In this document: positions 6,720-17,886 of the stretch, piece after piece
Numbering within the stretch: position 1 is the first letter of the stretch
How the letters are laid out: each line of letters opens with the position of its first letter
Source: Gammaproteobacteria bacterium
GTDB taxonomy: Bacteria; Pseudomonadota; Gammaproteobacteria; UBA6429; Thiohalophilaceae
Length of the DNA stretch: 64,000 nt
Assembly: GCA_026196045.1 (NCBI GenBank)
Contig: JAPHRJ010000056.1
Span: forward strand, 1 to 64,000
Reading direction: 5' to 3'
The notes under the pieces: generated by a model
What the model was told of the DNA's origin: nothing
Database searches by the model: none
What the model saw: the letters and a program-made list of their open reading frames with translations, nothing else
Translations under genes and position numbers: made by a program

Positions 6720-8465
6720 TTAATTCAGTGCCGGTGAGCGCACTTCAAAAACAACAAATTCCTTCTTCGACATCAAGACATCGCCCAAACGTAACAATAT
6801 ACGTTCACCTTTGTCGCGCACCAGTGAAAACGGCATACCTGGAACATAGTTTTCAGCCGGACTGGTAATCACAGACCAGTTATCATCCATGCCCCTGTAG
6901 AGGATACACACATTACCTGAATCATTATTGGGTCTGGCCTGATCAAATAAAAATGCAACTTCAGCCTCGGTGGACAGACTCTGTACGGCCACCTCAACAA
7001 AACCATCATCATGTCGTTGCAGGCGAACAACCACACTAACGGTTGCCTTACTGATATTATCTTCTGGTGTAAAAGCCATTACCTGGCCTAACTGAACAGG
7101 GTTGTTAAAACCAGTTTCCCGGGTTCGAATTAACAAACCGCCCGTACTAAAATTCACAATGCGCCAGGCCGCACGCATATGTAAGTTATCATCATTGGCC
7201 AATATGGCTGACTGTTGAGCCAGGGTGTCAATAAATTTTCGAGACTTAGCAACCTGTTCAAGATTACCATGACTGGTATCCGTTAACAGTTGCATAACTT
7301 CATTTTTGCCAAAGTAAACTTTGACCACTTCATCTGAAAAGACGGTATGGCGTTTTTGTTTACGCTTACGAGGATGAAATGCCATGAGCATCATATCCAG
7401 AACGGGAATACGATCTTCTTCATTGAGCTTTAATAATGGTCGACTGATTTTAGTCCCATCAAAATTGGAGATGAATTTCATTTTTCCAATTTCCTCATGA
7501 TCCTTAACCAGAGTATTGAAAAAACCGGTGTAGTCGATTAATGCAGATGGTTCATGCTTTTTAACGGCGCGCTCAGGCCGCATAGGGTAACTTTGATATA
7601 AGTCTGCATATAAAAATCCTGGCTGTAATGGTTCTCCATCATCCAGTGCAAACTTTAAACCCTTCTCACCAAGATACTCCAGATAGGCATCTGGTATCTG
7701 GAACAGACGAATAGGCCAGGTGGAAACATCCATAATGCCAAAGAGTTGTACAGATAAATACAATCTGCGAATCGTTGTTTCCAGTACACCCTTACGCAAT
7801 TCAGTGGAGCTACGCCCACGTAAGCCAATACTACCTTTGAGTCCATGTCGATGATCCAGCATGTTATGGAATGCCATGGAAAAGAAAATATTGTTACAGT
7901 TATTCCAGTCACCCTGTGGTAATTTCTGGTAACGCAAAGCATATATGCGTTGTTTAATTAACAACACTTCCATTATTCTAAATCCGGCAAGACTTAGAGA
8001 TTCCTGAACCTTTTTAACTTTTCTGGTCTGGATAGAAAATAAATCCCGGAAATAATGCTGATAGGCAATGGCTAACTGATTTAGTGCACCAATACAGGCT
8101 ACCAGTGTCGCCCGTCGCTCTTTAGATTCCGGCAGGCTATTCTCAGTCTCCATGTATTTGTAATACCAGATGGCTAATGCAGGATAGACCTGGCTAAAAA
8201 TCATATTTGTGATTTCCAGCCGTTGAGCTGGTTTCATGGTGGTAATATTTAAACTGGTTAGAATACTGGCCGCCTGCTCCAGCATTTGTACTGGATGATT
8301 AGTGACTCGTTCCAGTCTTGTGCGATATGCCTGGATATCAATTTCATTCTTACCCGCCTCACGATAGGCATGAGGCAGGTTAGAAAATTTTGCATAGGGT
8401 GCGCTGATTAGATCAGAATGATCTATTCTTGCGATATTGGTTTTCTTGTTAGAAAAAAATCCCAT
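6720..8465 (-). CDS. uncharacterised 581-aa protein with a degenerate PilZ-like motif
   Basis: A large soluble protein without signal peptide or membrane segments. Residues 1-350 look helical and match nothing I recognise. Around residues 430-445 stands RAAWRIVNFSTGGLLIR, where RxxxR is followed at once by NxSxxG. In PilZ domains, which bind cyclic di-GMP, the same two elements exist but lie further apart. The following strands (VQLGQVMAF, ATVSVVVRLQRHDDGFVEVAVQSLS) fit a PilZ-like barrel. It is the last gene of a short minus-strand pair with pgi, which ends 25 bases upstream of it. A role in c-di-GMP response is possible, and the large GGDEF/EAL protein at 52-55 kb would suit it, but this is inference. 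Confidence 0.5.
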   Translation of the reverse strand: MGFFSNKKTNIARIDHSDLISAPYAKFSNLPHAYREAGKNEIDIQAYRTRLERVTNHPVQMLEQAASILTSLNITTMKPAQRLEITNMIFSQVYPALAIWYYKYMETENSLPESKERRATLVACIGALNQLAIAYQHYFRDLFSIQTRKVKKVQESLSLAGFRIMEVLLIKQRIYALRYQKLPQGDWNNCNNIFFSMAFHNMLDHRHGLKGSIGLRGRSSTELRKGVLETTIRRLYLSVQLFGIMDVSTWPIRLFQIPDAYLEYLGEKGLKFALDDGEPLQPGFLYADLYQSYPMRPERAVKKHEPSALIDYTGFFNTLVKDHEEIGKMKFISNFDGTKISRPLLKLNEEDRIPVLDMMLMAFHPRKRKQKRHTVFSDEVVKVYFGKNEVMQLLTDTSHGNLEQVAKSRKFIDTLAQQSAILANDDNLHMRAAWRIVNFSTGGLLIRTRETGFNNPVQLGQVMAFTPEDNISKATVSVVVRLQRHDDGFVEVAVQSLSTEAEVAFLFDQARPNNDSGNVCILYRGMDDNWSVITSPAENYVPGMPFSLVRDKGERILLRLGDVLMSKKEFVVFEVRSPALN

Positions 8466-8490
8466 TAATTCTATTGTCCACAGGCTGGTT

Positions 8491-10137
8491 TTACTGTTTC
8501 TCCGGCCGATTATTTTTATAGTAATTAATCAATCCATTTGTTGATGAATCATGGACCGTTACTTCGCTGGCATCTTCCAGTTCTGCCTGGATTTTTACAG
8601 CCAGCTGTTTTCCCAGTTCAACGCCCCATTGATCAAAAGAATTAATATTCCAGATTATACCCTGAACAAAGATCTTATGTTCATACATCGCAATGAGTCC
8701 ACCCAGTGTTTTAGGATCTAATGTCTGAAATAACAGGGTATTTGTTGGTTTATTACCCAGAAAAACCTTGTAAGGTAACAGGGCTTCCAGTTGTTCACCA
8801 CTCATGCCTCCAGCTTCCAACTCAGCTCTGACTTCGGATTCAGTTTTACCTTTCATCAGTGCTTCTGTTTGCGCAAATACATTCGACATCAACACACGAT
8901 GGTGACGCATAATACAATGGTAGTCGGTAATAGGTGCCAGAAAGTCAGCTGGAATTAATTTAGTGCCCTGATGAATAAGTTGATAAAACGCATGCTGGGC
9001 GGAAATACCAATTTCACCAAAAATAATCGGGCCAGTACTAATATCAACCTGCTGTCCCTCACGATCAACATACTTGCCATTACTTTCCATATCAGCCTGT
9101 TGCAAATAGGCCGGTAGCCGATGCAGGTGCTGATCATAAGGTAAGATGGCATAGGATTGGGCATTAAAAAAGTTGTTATACCAGACACCTAACAGGGCTA
9201 GCACTACTGGTATATTTTTTTCGAAGGGTTGTTCTTTGAAATGCTGATCCATTTCATACGCGCCCTGCATCATGGCTTCAAAATTATCCATGCCAATCGA
9301 TATAACAATAGGTAGTCCAATCGCAGACCAGAGTGAATAGCGGCCACCAACCCAGTCCCACATCATGAAAATATTTTCAGGGTCAATACCAAATTTAGTT
9401 GCAGCATCACGATTTGAGGTTACTGCTACAAAGTGTTTTTTGATCGCCGAGGTGTCATCTACACTCTTCAAGAACCACTTACGTGCTGTACTCGCATTAA
9501 GCATCGTCTCCTGAGTGGTGAAGGTTTTCGATGAAATGATAAACAGGGTTGTTTCCGGTTTGAGCATTTCCAGTGCAGCCATGATGTGGTTTTCATCCAC
9601 ATTTGAAACAAAATGAAAATGCATGTCATGAATGCCATAAGGCCGCAAAGCATCGGTTACCATTTCCGGTCCCAGACTGGAACCACCGATACCGATATTA
9701 ACGACATCAGTAATAGGCTGGCCACTCACACCACGCCATTGTCGTGAGCGTATAGACTCGGAAAGCTTTCTAATTCGTTGTAGTTCGTTTTTAACCTCGG
9801 GCATTACGTCCTGCCCATCAATCAACATAGGTTTATCAGAAATATTACGTAAGGCACTATGCAGTACTGCTCGATCTTCAGTGTGATTTATTTTTTCACC
9901 ACTGAACATTTTCTGGGTCCATTCTTCCACTTTGGACTCACGAGCCAACTTGAATAGCAGCTCCATGGTTTTATCTGTTATTCGGTTCTTGGAATAGTCG
10001 AGTAAAATGTCATTATGCTCAAGAGAGAATTTTTCAAAACGCTGAGGATCCTGAGCAAACTGATCTCGCATCTGCAGGTCGCATATTTCCTGATAGTGAG
10101 ACTGAAGGGCTTCCCATATTGCGGTTGATTTTGGCAT
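8491..10137 (-). CDS. pgi: glucose-6-phosphate isomerase
   Basis: Interconverts glucose 6-phosphate and fructose 6-phosphate in the cytoplasm. The 548-residue length equals the usual bacterial form. Signatures include GIGGSSLGPEM near residue 150, SKTFTTQETMLNA, the MWDWVGGRYSLWSAIGLP block, FEKNIPVVLALLGVWYNN, the catalytic Glu-containing ESNGKYVDREG, and the C-terminal SFDQWGVELGK segment with the active-site Lys. It is divergent from pgm, 212 bases away. It links gluconeogenic fructose phosphate to glucose 1-phosphate and so to the glycogen genes around it. Confidence 0.97.
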   Translation of the reverse strand: MPKSTAIWEALQSHYQEICDLQMRDQFAQDPQRFEKFSLEHNDILLDYSKNRITDKTMELLFKLARESKVEEWTQKMFSGEKINHTEDRAVLHSALRNISDKPMLIDGQDVMPEVKNELQRIRKLSESIRSRQWRGVSGQPITDVVNIGIGGSSLGPEMVTDALRPYGIHDMHFHFVSNVDENHIMAALEMLKPETTLFIISSKTFTTQETMLNASTARKWFLKSVDDTSAIKKHFVAVTSNRDAATKFGIDPENIFMMWDWVGGRYSLWSAIGLPIVISIGMDNFEAMMQGAYEMDQHFKEQPFEKNIPVVLALLGVWYNNFFNAQSYAILPYDQHLHRLPAYLQQADMESNGKYVDREGQQVDISTGPIIFGEIGISAQHAFYQLIHQGTKLIPADFLAPITDYHCIMRHHRVLMSNVFAQTEALMKGKTESEVRAELEAGGMSGEQLEALLPYKVFLGNKPTNTLLFQTLDPKTLGGLIAMYEHKIFVQGIIWNINSFDQWGVELGKQLAVKIQAELEDASEVTVHDSSTNGLINYYKNNRPEKQ

Positions 10138-10291
10138 TCTTATTTCCTTAGCTTGGGGGCATTCTCAATGGTCTGTAATTCATGAAGGGTCATCACGGAT
10201 ATCTCTCGAACCAGTCATTACATACCTGATTTTACCGAATAACCCTGTCAGGTAAACAGCTTTATTAGCGCTTATCCACATAAAGACGGTA

Positions 10292-10319
10292 TTGGATGAT
10301 TGCTCAACTTAGGTATAAT
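10292..10319 (+). promoter_or_regulatory. candidate promoter of pgm
   Basis: A perfect -10 box TATAAT (10314-10319) is preceded by TTGGAT (10292-10297) at a 16-base spacing. Transcription would start about 25 bases before the pgm ATG, leaving a short leader. The opposite strand of this 212-base region should hold the pgi promoter, which I could not place. Confidence 0.5.
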
Positions 10320-10334
10320 CATAACTCCTTATGA

Positions 10335-11984
<1,650 letters not shown>

Positions 11985-12027
11985 TCAAACACAAGTCCTC
12001 GGTTTGTGTTCAGTACAATTCTGTCTA

Positions 12028-12065
12028 TAGTTAGTAATGGTGATCACGCCATTACATCCTAACTA
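12028..12065. promoter_or_regulatory. palindromic hairpin between pgm and glgP
   Basis: TAGTTAG-TAATGG (12028-12040) pairs with CCATTA (12049-12054) and CTAACTA (12059-12065), with four extra bases (CATC) on the right side. There is no T-run directly after it, though seven or more A residues follow at 12070. It could be an RNA structure in the glgP leader, a weak terminator, or an operator. Confidence 0.4.
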
Positions 12066-12102
12066 TGATCAAAAAAAATAACTCGGCATCTGACAGAGCA
12101 TA

Positions 12103-14655
12103 ATGATAGAAACCCATTTCACGTTTGAAGTACAACCGACCCTGCCTGAATCACTCTCTGGCCTGAATGAGCTGGCAAATAATCTTGTCTATACCTGGGA
12201 TCGCCATATTCGTCGTTTATTTTATCGACTGGATTATGAGTTATGGGAAAGCTGTGGACACAACCCTAAAGTATTTCTACGCCGTATTGCCCAGGAGAAG
12301 CTTGACCTGGCTGCTGAAGATAATATCTTTATGGAAGATTACAAACAGGTCATGTCTTCCTTTAATACTTATCATTCCAATATTGCTAGTTCCGATATAG
12401 AAAAATATCTTAATAGTGAAAATGATCTTATCGCCTATTTTTGTACCGAATTTGGTCTACATGAAAGTATACCAATCTATTCTGGTGGTCTGGGTATCCT
12501 TGCCGGTGATCACTGCAAAGCGGCCACTGATCTGGGACTACCTTTTGTTGCGATTGGTCTGCTTTATCGTCAGGGTTATTTTACTCAAACCATTAATGCT
12601 ACCGGTCATCAACTTGCTAAAAACAAACCCGCCCATTTTAATGATCTTCCAGTCTCCCCGGCAAAGAACCCACAGGGAGAAGACCTCACGGTTACCGTTC
12701 AAATAGAAAACCGTGATGTTTTACTTAAAGTTTGGCAGGCCATTACCGGACATATCACGATTTATTTACTTGATAGTGATCTACCAGAGAACACAGAACA
12801 TGATCGTACCATCACTTTTCAGCTCTATGGTGGTGACAATTCAATGCGTATCCAGCAGGAAATTGTACTGGGCATAGGCGGTGTTCGTGCACTCCGCGCA
12901 TTAGGACTTAAACCTAATATATGGCATATCAACGAAGGCCATTCTGCTTTTCAGATATTAGAACGCTGTCGAGAACATGTCGTAGATGATGAAATGGACT
13001 TTCACAGTGCCCATGAGCTGGTTGCATCGGGAACGGTATTTACTACACACACACCTGTTCCTGCTGGCCATGATATTTTTGACGAACAACTTATGTATCA
13101 ATATTTCAGTCATTATGTTGAGCAACTGGGTATTGATATGGAGACCTTTCTGAAACTGGGAAATACACCGAATTCCGATACTAACTTTAATATGACAACG
13201 CTGGCCCTGTATGGCTCACGCTTTCATAATGGTGTTAGCCGTATTCATGGTAGCGTTGCATCGCAAATGGAAAGTGATATCTGGCCCCAGATCCCGTCGC
13301 GGGAAAATCCCATGTCTTATGTTACCAACGGGGTGCATGCACCCACGTTCCTGGCACCAGAATGGATCAACCTGTTTGATATGCGCTTCAGGGAATGGCG
13401 CAACCAGCTACTGAATCCTGACTACTGGCAATGTCTGGATAAAATTCCCAACCATCGTTTCTGGAGCCTGCGGCAGGAACTCAAATCACAAATGCTGGAA
13501 TACGTAAACTCCAGAATTCTTGCCCGTTGCCTGCGTAATGGTTCCAGTGAAGCGCTGCAAAAGAAAATAACGCTTTATACCTCCCATCCTGAATCTGACG
13601 TACTGGTGCTTGGGTTTGCCCGTCGTTTTGCTACCTACAAAAGAGCGACGCTCTTATTCCGTAATACTGTACGCCTGACACAATTGCTTAATAATCCTGA
13701 ACGTCCCGTGGTATTAATTTTTGCCGGAAAAGCGCATCCAAGTGATGAACCTGGCAAAGAATTAATTCGTACTATCCACGAGTATTCACTACGCCCTGAG
13801 TTTGTTGGCAAGATTATACTGCTGGAAGGTTATGACATGGCCCTGGCAAGAAAACTGGTCAGTGGTGTCGATGTCTGGCTCAACACTCCCGAGTACCCAC
13901 TGGAAGCCAGTGGTACTTCAGGACAAAAAGCGGCTATCAATGGCGTTGTTAATGTGAGTGTGCTTGATGGCTGGTGGGATGAAGGCTTTAATGGCCGCAA
14001 TGGCTGGGGCATTTCACCACATGAACCACACTTTGATGATGAGTACCGTAATCAGGAAGAAGCCAATGACCTAATGGATATTCTGGAACACGAAGTCGTA
14101 CCCATGTTCTTTAAACGCGACACGCAGGGTTATTCGGAAGAATGGGTACAGGTATCAAAAGAATCCATGAAATCCTGTATCCCGGCTTTTAATGCCCAGC
14201 GCATGTTGATGGATTATGTCAGCAAGTTCTACCACCCGGCTAAACTTCATCACAAAAAACTGGGGCTAAAGAAGAAGACACCCGCCATAGAACTCGCGAC
14301 ATGGAAACAAAAAATTATTAATCAATGGAAAAACATCAGCATGGAACGAGTGGATGATATCAATACGGCAATCAAACATGGTGAAACCTTACCGATTCGC
14401 ATCAATGCCTTTTTGAATGGTCTGTCACCAGATGACATCGCCATTGAATGTCTCGTTGGAACAAAAGATAAAGGTGAGTTTATTGCTCACGATCAGCAAT
14501 TTTTACGTTTTATTGAACAACAGGATGATAAGTATTTATTTGCTCTGGATCTTAAACCCAGTTTACCCGGTCTGAACTATTACAAGCTGCGGATGTACCC
14601 CTACCATGAATTGCTTGCGCATATACATGAAACGGGGTGCATGGTCTGGTTATAA
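12103..14655 (+). CDS. glgP: alpha-glucan (glycogen) phosphorylase, DUF3417-type
   Basis: Releases glucose 1-phosphate from glycogen or maltodextrin ends using phosphate. At 850 residues it is of the GT35 subtype with an N-terminal DUF3417 domain (residues ~5-115, including LANNLVYTWDRHIRRLF). The catalytic body has NEGHSAFQ, TTHTPVPAGHD and the PLP site EASGTSGQKAAING near residues 604-617, whose lysine would hold pyridoxal phosphate; a Gln stands where relatives usually have Met. GFARRFATYKRA near 505 binds phosphate. It comes after pgm on the same strand and converges with the metal permease gene, nine bases away. Confidence 0.93.
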   Translation: MIETHFTFEVQPTLPESLSGLNELANNLVYTWDRHIRRLFYRLDYELWESCGHNPKVFLRRIAQEKLDLAAEDNIFMEDYKQVMSSFNTYHSNIASSDIEKYLNSENDLIAYFCTEFGLHESIPIYSGGLGILAGDHCKAATDLGLPFVAIGLLYRQGYFTQTINATGHQLAKNKPAHFNDLPVSPAKNPQGEDLTVTVQIENRDVLLKVWQAITGHITIYLLDSDLPENTEHDRTITFQLYGGDNSMRIQQEIVLGIGGVRALRALGLKPNIWHINEGHSAFQILERCREHVVDDEMDFHSAHELVASGTVFTTHTPVPAGHDIFDEQLMYQYFSHYVEQLGIDMETFLKLGNTPNSDTNFNMTTLALYGSRFHNGVSRIHGSVASQMESDIWPQIPSRENPMSYVTNGVHAPTFLAPEWINLFDMRFREWRNQLLNPDYWQCLDKIPNHRFWSLRQELKSQMLEYVNSRILARCLRNGSSEALQKKITLYTSHPESDVLVLGFARRFATYKRATLLFRNTVRLTQLLNNPERPVVLIFAGKAHPSDEPGKELIRTIHEYSLRPEFVGKIILLEGYDMALARKLVSGVDVWLNTPEYPLEASGTSGQKAAINGVVNVSVLDGWWDEGFNGRNGWGISPHEPHFDDEYRNQEEANDLMDILEHEVVPMFFKRDTQGYSEEWVQVSKESMKSCIPAFNAQRMLMDYVSKFYHPAKLHHKKLGLKKKTPAIELATWKQKIINQWKNISMERVDDINTAIKHGETLPIRINAFLNGLSPDDIAIECLVGTKDKGEFIAHDQQFLRFIEQQDDKYLFALDLKPSLPGLNYYKLRMYPYHELLAHIHETGCMVWL

Positions 14656-14664
14656 GTAAAAAAC

Positions 14665-15429
14665 TCATGGCCTGATAAACTTTTTTGAAAGAACCCAGCT
14701 TGAAAAAAGTGCGATAATCGCCAGGGTATACACAATCATGGCTCCTGCTGGCAGATCCAGTAATGCAGCCATTATAAGGCCCAGGGCATAAGCCACCCCT
14801 CCAATAATGTACCCATAGACCAGTGTGAACCTTGAAATATTTCGTATCGCTAATGCTGGAAATATCAAAGTTGCAAACACCAGGTACACCCCGACAAGTT
14901 GTACTGAAGCCGTAACACTTAAGGCAAACAGCAAATAGAAAAGCAGGGATGAAGATCGATGAGATAGACTAAACCAGATACCGAGTATCACGCTATACAA
15001 AACAGCAACCGGAATAATTTGTCTATAATCAACCCACAGGACCTGCCCTATCAGCAGGTCCTTGAGTTGTTCACCACCATGAGGGTTGCTTGCCAGTAAC
15101 AAAATGCTGCCACTGGACGCTAATACAAACAAAGAACCAATTAAGGCTTCCTGTATCTTCGGCCACTTTTTTTCGGTGTAATTGAGTAAAAGTACACCGA
15201 ATATCGCAGCACTCATAGCAACCACCTGTACTTTCCAGCCATTTGGTTCCCAGTCAAAACTATGCGCCACGATAATGCCTAATCCCGCAATTTGGGCTAC
15301 CGCAAGATCAAGAAAAATAATGCCACGTTCCAGTACACGCTGCCCGAGCGGAACATGTGTCGCTGTCACCAGTAAACCTGCCAGTAATGCAGGACCAAGA
15401 ATTATTATATCAGCAGCGACCCAATTCAC
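14665..15429 (-). CDS. metal ABC transporter permease (ZnuB/TroC family)
   Basis: A 254-residue integral membrane protein with about eight hydrophobic segments, belonging to the ABC-3 family that moves zinc or manganese. Clear segments include ADIIILGPALLAGLLVTA, LLFYLLFALSVTASVQLVGVYLVFATLIFPALAI and YIIGGVAYALGLIMAALLDLPAGAMIVYT. The last two match the conserved ABC-3 region. The start is GTG at 15429, which overlaps the stop codon of the binding protein gene by four bases, so the two are translationally coupled. No ATPase gene is adjacent, which is unusual; the ATPase must be elsewhere, or the system is incomplete. Confidence 0.85.
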   Translation of the reverse strand: MNWVAADIIILGPALLAGLLVTATHVPLGQRVLERGIIFLDLAVAQIAGLGIIVAHSFDWEPNGWKVQVVAMSAAIFGVLLLNYTEKKWPKIQEALIGSLFVLASSGSILLLASNPHGGEQLKDLLIGQVLWVDYRQIIPVAVLYSVILGIWFSLSHRSSSLLFYLLFALSVTASVQLVGVYLVFATLIFPALAIRNISRFTLVYGYIIGGVAYALGLIMAALLDLPAGAMIVYTLAIIALFSSWVLSKKFIRP

Positions 15430-16331
15430 TGAAGCCCGTCCATTAATCTTTGAATGGTAACATCAAACAAACTAAACAAATCGGTCACCCGTTCATCACC
15501 ACCTACTGTATAAGGTAATTCCACAACAGGGATATTTGTCATCTGTGCAAGACGCTTAGCCGCACGAGGATTTTGATAGGTAGTATGCACAATCATTGCT
15601 GCCGGATTTGAGGCCAACGCTTGTTTTAAAGATAACAAATGTCCCACTGAAGTAGGCAATCCAGGTTTGGGTTCTAATGCACCAGCAATTTGTATTCCCA
15701 ACCAGTCGAATAAATACACCCAGTCCCTGTGGTGCACAACAATACGCGTACCCTTTAATTTTTTGGCTTGATACTGCCATTGTTCAGTAGCCTGTTGCCA
15801 ACGTTGATTAAAATCAATCAGACGACTTTGATAATAAGCCTTACCGTCTGGATCGATCTCAATGAGGCGAGTCTGTAATGCCCTGGCAATACCTTGTATT
15901 CGCCGCGGGTCAAGATGTACATGAGGATTACCCTGTGCATGCACATCACCCACACTACGATCAAGAACAACAGGTATATCCAGGCGTTCCACCATAGCTG
16001 CGGCCTCAAAATAACCGGGTTTACCAGGTAATACAGAAGGATTTCCTGCCTGCCTCTGCAGTAATGGTAACCAGCCAACTTCCAGTTCAGCGCCGCTACA
16101 AATAACCAGATCCGCGCGCCTGACCCTGGCAATCAGGCTGGGACGTGCTTCAATATGGTGAGGGTCCTGGAAGGCTGTGGTTGCTGAATAGGTTCTTATC
16201 CTTTCACCACCAATTTCACTGGCTAATGAGGCCCATTCAGGTTCACAGGCAAAGACATTTAATTCAGCCATAGCTGGAATTGTCATGGTAAACAATACCG
16301 CGACTAGAGAAGTAGCCATAAACTTTTTCAT
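15426..16331 (-). CDS. periplasmic metal-binding protein of an ABC transporter (ZnuA-like)
   Basis: A 301-residue binding protein with a signal peptide cleaved after AMA (residue ~22). Likely metal ligands are the histidines of DPHHIEARPS near 57-66, of NPHVHLDPR near 136-144 and of VVHHRDW near 203. This pattern fits the cluster A-I TroA/ZnuA proteins that carry zinc or manganese. It lacks the long His-rich loop of classical ZnuA. It is preceded by the porin gene with a 12-base gap and followed by the permease with a four-base overlap, so the three genes form one operon. Zinc is the best guess but not proven by sequence. Confidence 0.87.
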   Translation of the reverse strand: MKKFMATSLVAVLFTMTIPAMAELNVFACEPEWASLASEIGGERIRTYSATTAFQDPHHIEARPSLIARVRRADLVICSGAELEVGWLPLLQRQAGNPSVLPGKPGYFEAAAMVERLDIPVVLDRSVGDVHAQGNPHVHLDPRRIQGIARALQTRLIEIDPDGKAYYQSRLIDFNQRWQQATEQWQYQAKKLKGTRIVVHHRDWVYLFDWLGIQIAGALEPKPGLPTSVGHLLSLKQALASNPAAMIVHTTYQNPRAAKRLAQMTNIPVVELPYTVGGDERVTDLFSLFDVTIQRLMDGLQ

Positions 16332-16343
16332 CTTATACTCCCC

Positions 16344-17546
16344 TTAGAAACGATGCGCGCTATGTGCACCAAGTGTCACAATGTATTGCAGGAAAAAAAG
16401 ATTATCACTGTCCGTATAGGATTTATCCCTGGCATATTGCATACGAATACGGCTGTATTCACTATGTGAATAGTCCAGCATTAGGGTAGAACGTTCGGGG
16501 GTATGATCTTTATCATCCAGGCTGGCTTCGGTTAATACTGAGGGATCCGATCCAGTATTATCAGCCCTGAGCCGATCATAACGATAGCCAATACGCCAAC
16601 GTGGTTTAAACTGGTAAACAGTTTGCAGATACCAACCAGACTGCTCACCCTCATAAGTCGATGTTTCAAGTGGGCTACTGCCAGCCATATCCACCCTGCC
16701 ATTTTCATCACGGACAAAATATTCCGCCTGAATTTTGAGGTTACGCTCATGCTTGTTACCATTAGGTGCCCATTTCCAGACAAAATCGATACCACTGATC
16801 CTGCTATCACCTGTAAACGTTGGAATTTCGCTAGTAGTGCCATGCGCATGGGCACCCGCGGTACGACCCACTACGTCTGCACGCCAGTGAGAAAATCCAA
16901 GTTGCCAGGCATGACTCACTCCGACATCCCCACCAAACTCAGCAAATACAGCATTCGCCCCTCTGCCATCATTAGCCGCACCACCTGCAGGGAAGCGCTC
17001 ACCTCGTGTAGATTCGATGCCCAATTTAAAGTAAATATCAGTCGGTGCCAGCCAACTGACCTGCAACCCGTCATCAAGGAGCTGGTTTGCAAATAAACCT
17101 CGATAAATCAGCGGAGCATCTGCAAAGTCCCAGGCATGACCATGCTGGTTATTTAAATAACCAACATCCGAGTAAAAGCGTCCTGCCTTGACCGTTACAC
17201 CATACCCCAGTGCAGGCGTTTCGATATAGGCTTCTTCAAGTTCAACTTCAGTTTTCGCTTCATGTTCGGTAATAGCCGTCGTAAATTTGCCATAAAACAT
17301 GTCATCGATATTTGCACTAATGCTAAGTTCGTTATGCCCAAGGTAAAAACCCTTCTCTCCGCGTGATGCTTCACTACCCAGCATAAAACCAGGAAGTTCA
17401 TAGTCACCCGCATTGGAGTAACTGCCATAACGACCATCTAATGTCAGACTAATGTCTGGATTAATACCACTTAGTTTTGAGGCATAACTAATAGAGTTAA
17501 AACAGGCGAATACAATAGCCCCTAAAAATAGAGATTTTGTTTTCAT
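16344..17546 (-). CDS. outer-membrane beta-barrel protein of a metal uptake operon
   Basis: A 400-residue protein with a signal peptide (cleavage after SYA, residue ~22) and an alternating pattern of beta strands through to the last residue, ending in HSAHRF with a terminal Phe as in outer-membrane barrels. Aromatic girdle-like stretches recur, such as WRIGYRYDRLRA and RSTLMLDYSHSEYSRIRMQYARD. There is no TonB box or plug domain, so it looks like a porin. Its place before the metal-binding protein and permease genes suggests that it lets metal ions or complexes into the periplasm. I recognise no named family. Confidence 0.7.
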   Translation of the reverse strand: MKTKSLFLGAIVFACFNSISYASKLSGINPDISLTLDGRYGSYSNAGDYELPGFMLGSEASRGEKGFYLGHNELSISANIDDMFYGKFTTAITEHEAKTEVELEEAYIETPALGYGVTVKAGRFYSDVGYLNNQHGHAWDFADAPLIYRGLFANQLLDDGLQVSWLAPTDIYFKLGIESTRGERFPAGGAANDGRGANAVFAEFGGDVGVSHAWQLGFSHWRADVVGRTAGAHAHGTTSEIPTFTGDSRISGIDFVWKWAPNGNKHERNLKIQAEYFVRDENGRVDMAGSSPLETSTYEGEQSGWYLQTVYQFKPRWRIGYRYDRLRADNTGSDPSVLTEASLDDKDHTPERSTLMLDYSHSEYSRIRMQYARDKSYTDSDNLFFLQYIVTLGAHSAHRF

Positions 17547-17619
17547 AAAATCGTCTTCCTAAAACAAACATATTTTTAACTTGCCTGCCGATATATAACC
17601 GGAGGCATCCATGTGTGAT

Positions 17620-17886
17620 TCAGAGAAAACGGGGGGGAGCACGAACGGCGTAGTAACGAAGGTTGCTTTCAGCAACGAATACCCTGGTAGGTTGAGCCTG
17701 CCAATAAGGCTCATTTATTGAAAAGACGGTTTGAACCGATGTTGTAACTGCGTTATCTAAAGGTTGTGCGCTGAGACAATAACCACAAACTTCATCACCT
17801 TCATGATCATGGTAGAGATGATCAAAGCTCCCAAACTGACTGAACAGCAGGAATAAACTTAGAAATATCAGTTGTAATCGTTTCAT
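17620..17886 (-). CDS. small secreted His/Cys protein, candidate metal-binding peptide
   Basis: An 88-residue protein with a hydrophobic N-terminus (residues 4-19) that should act as a signal peptide or anchor. Just after it stands H23-x2-H26-x-H28 followed by C34-GY-C37, a compact set of ligands suited to zinc or copper. The C-terminal part (residues 45-88) has no recognisable motif. It lies 73 bases before the porin gene and starts only 18 bases after malQ ends. Small proteins of this kind are often found with metal-uptake genes, so a periplasmic metal carrier is plausible. No function is established. Confidence 0.6.
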   Translation of the reverse strand: MKRLQLIFLSLFLLFSQFGSFDHLYHDHEGDEVCGYCLSAQPLDNAVTTSVQTVFSINEPYWQAQPTRVFVAESNLRYYAVRAPPRFL

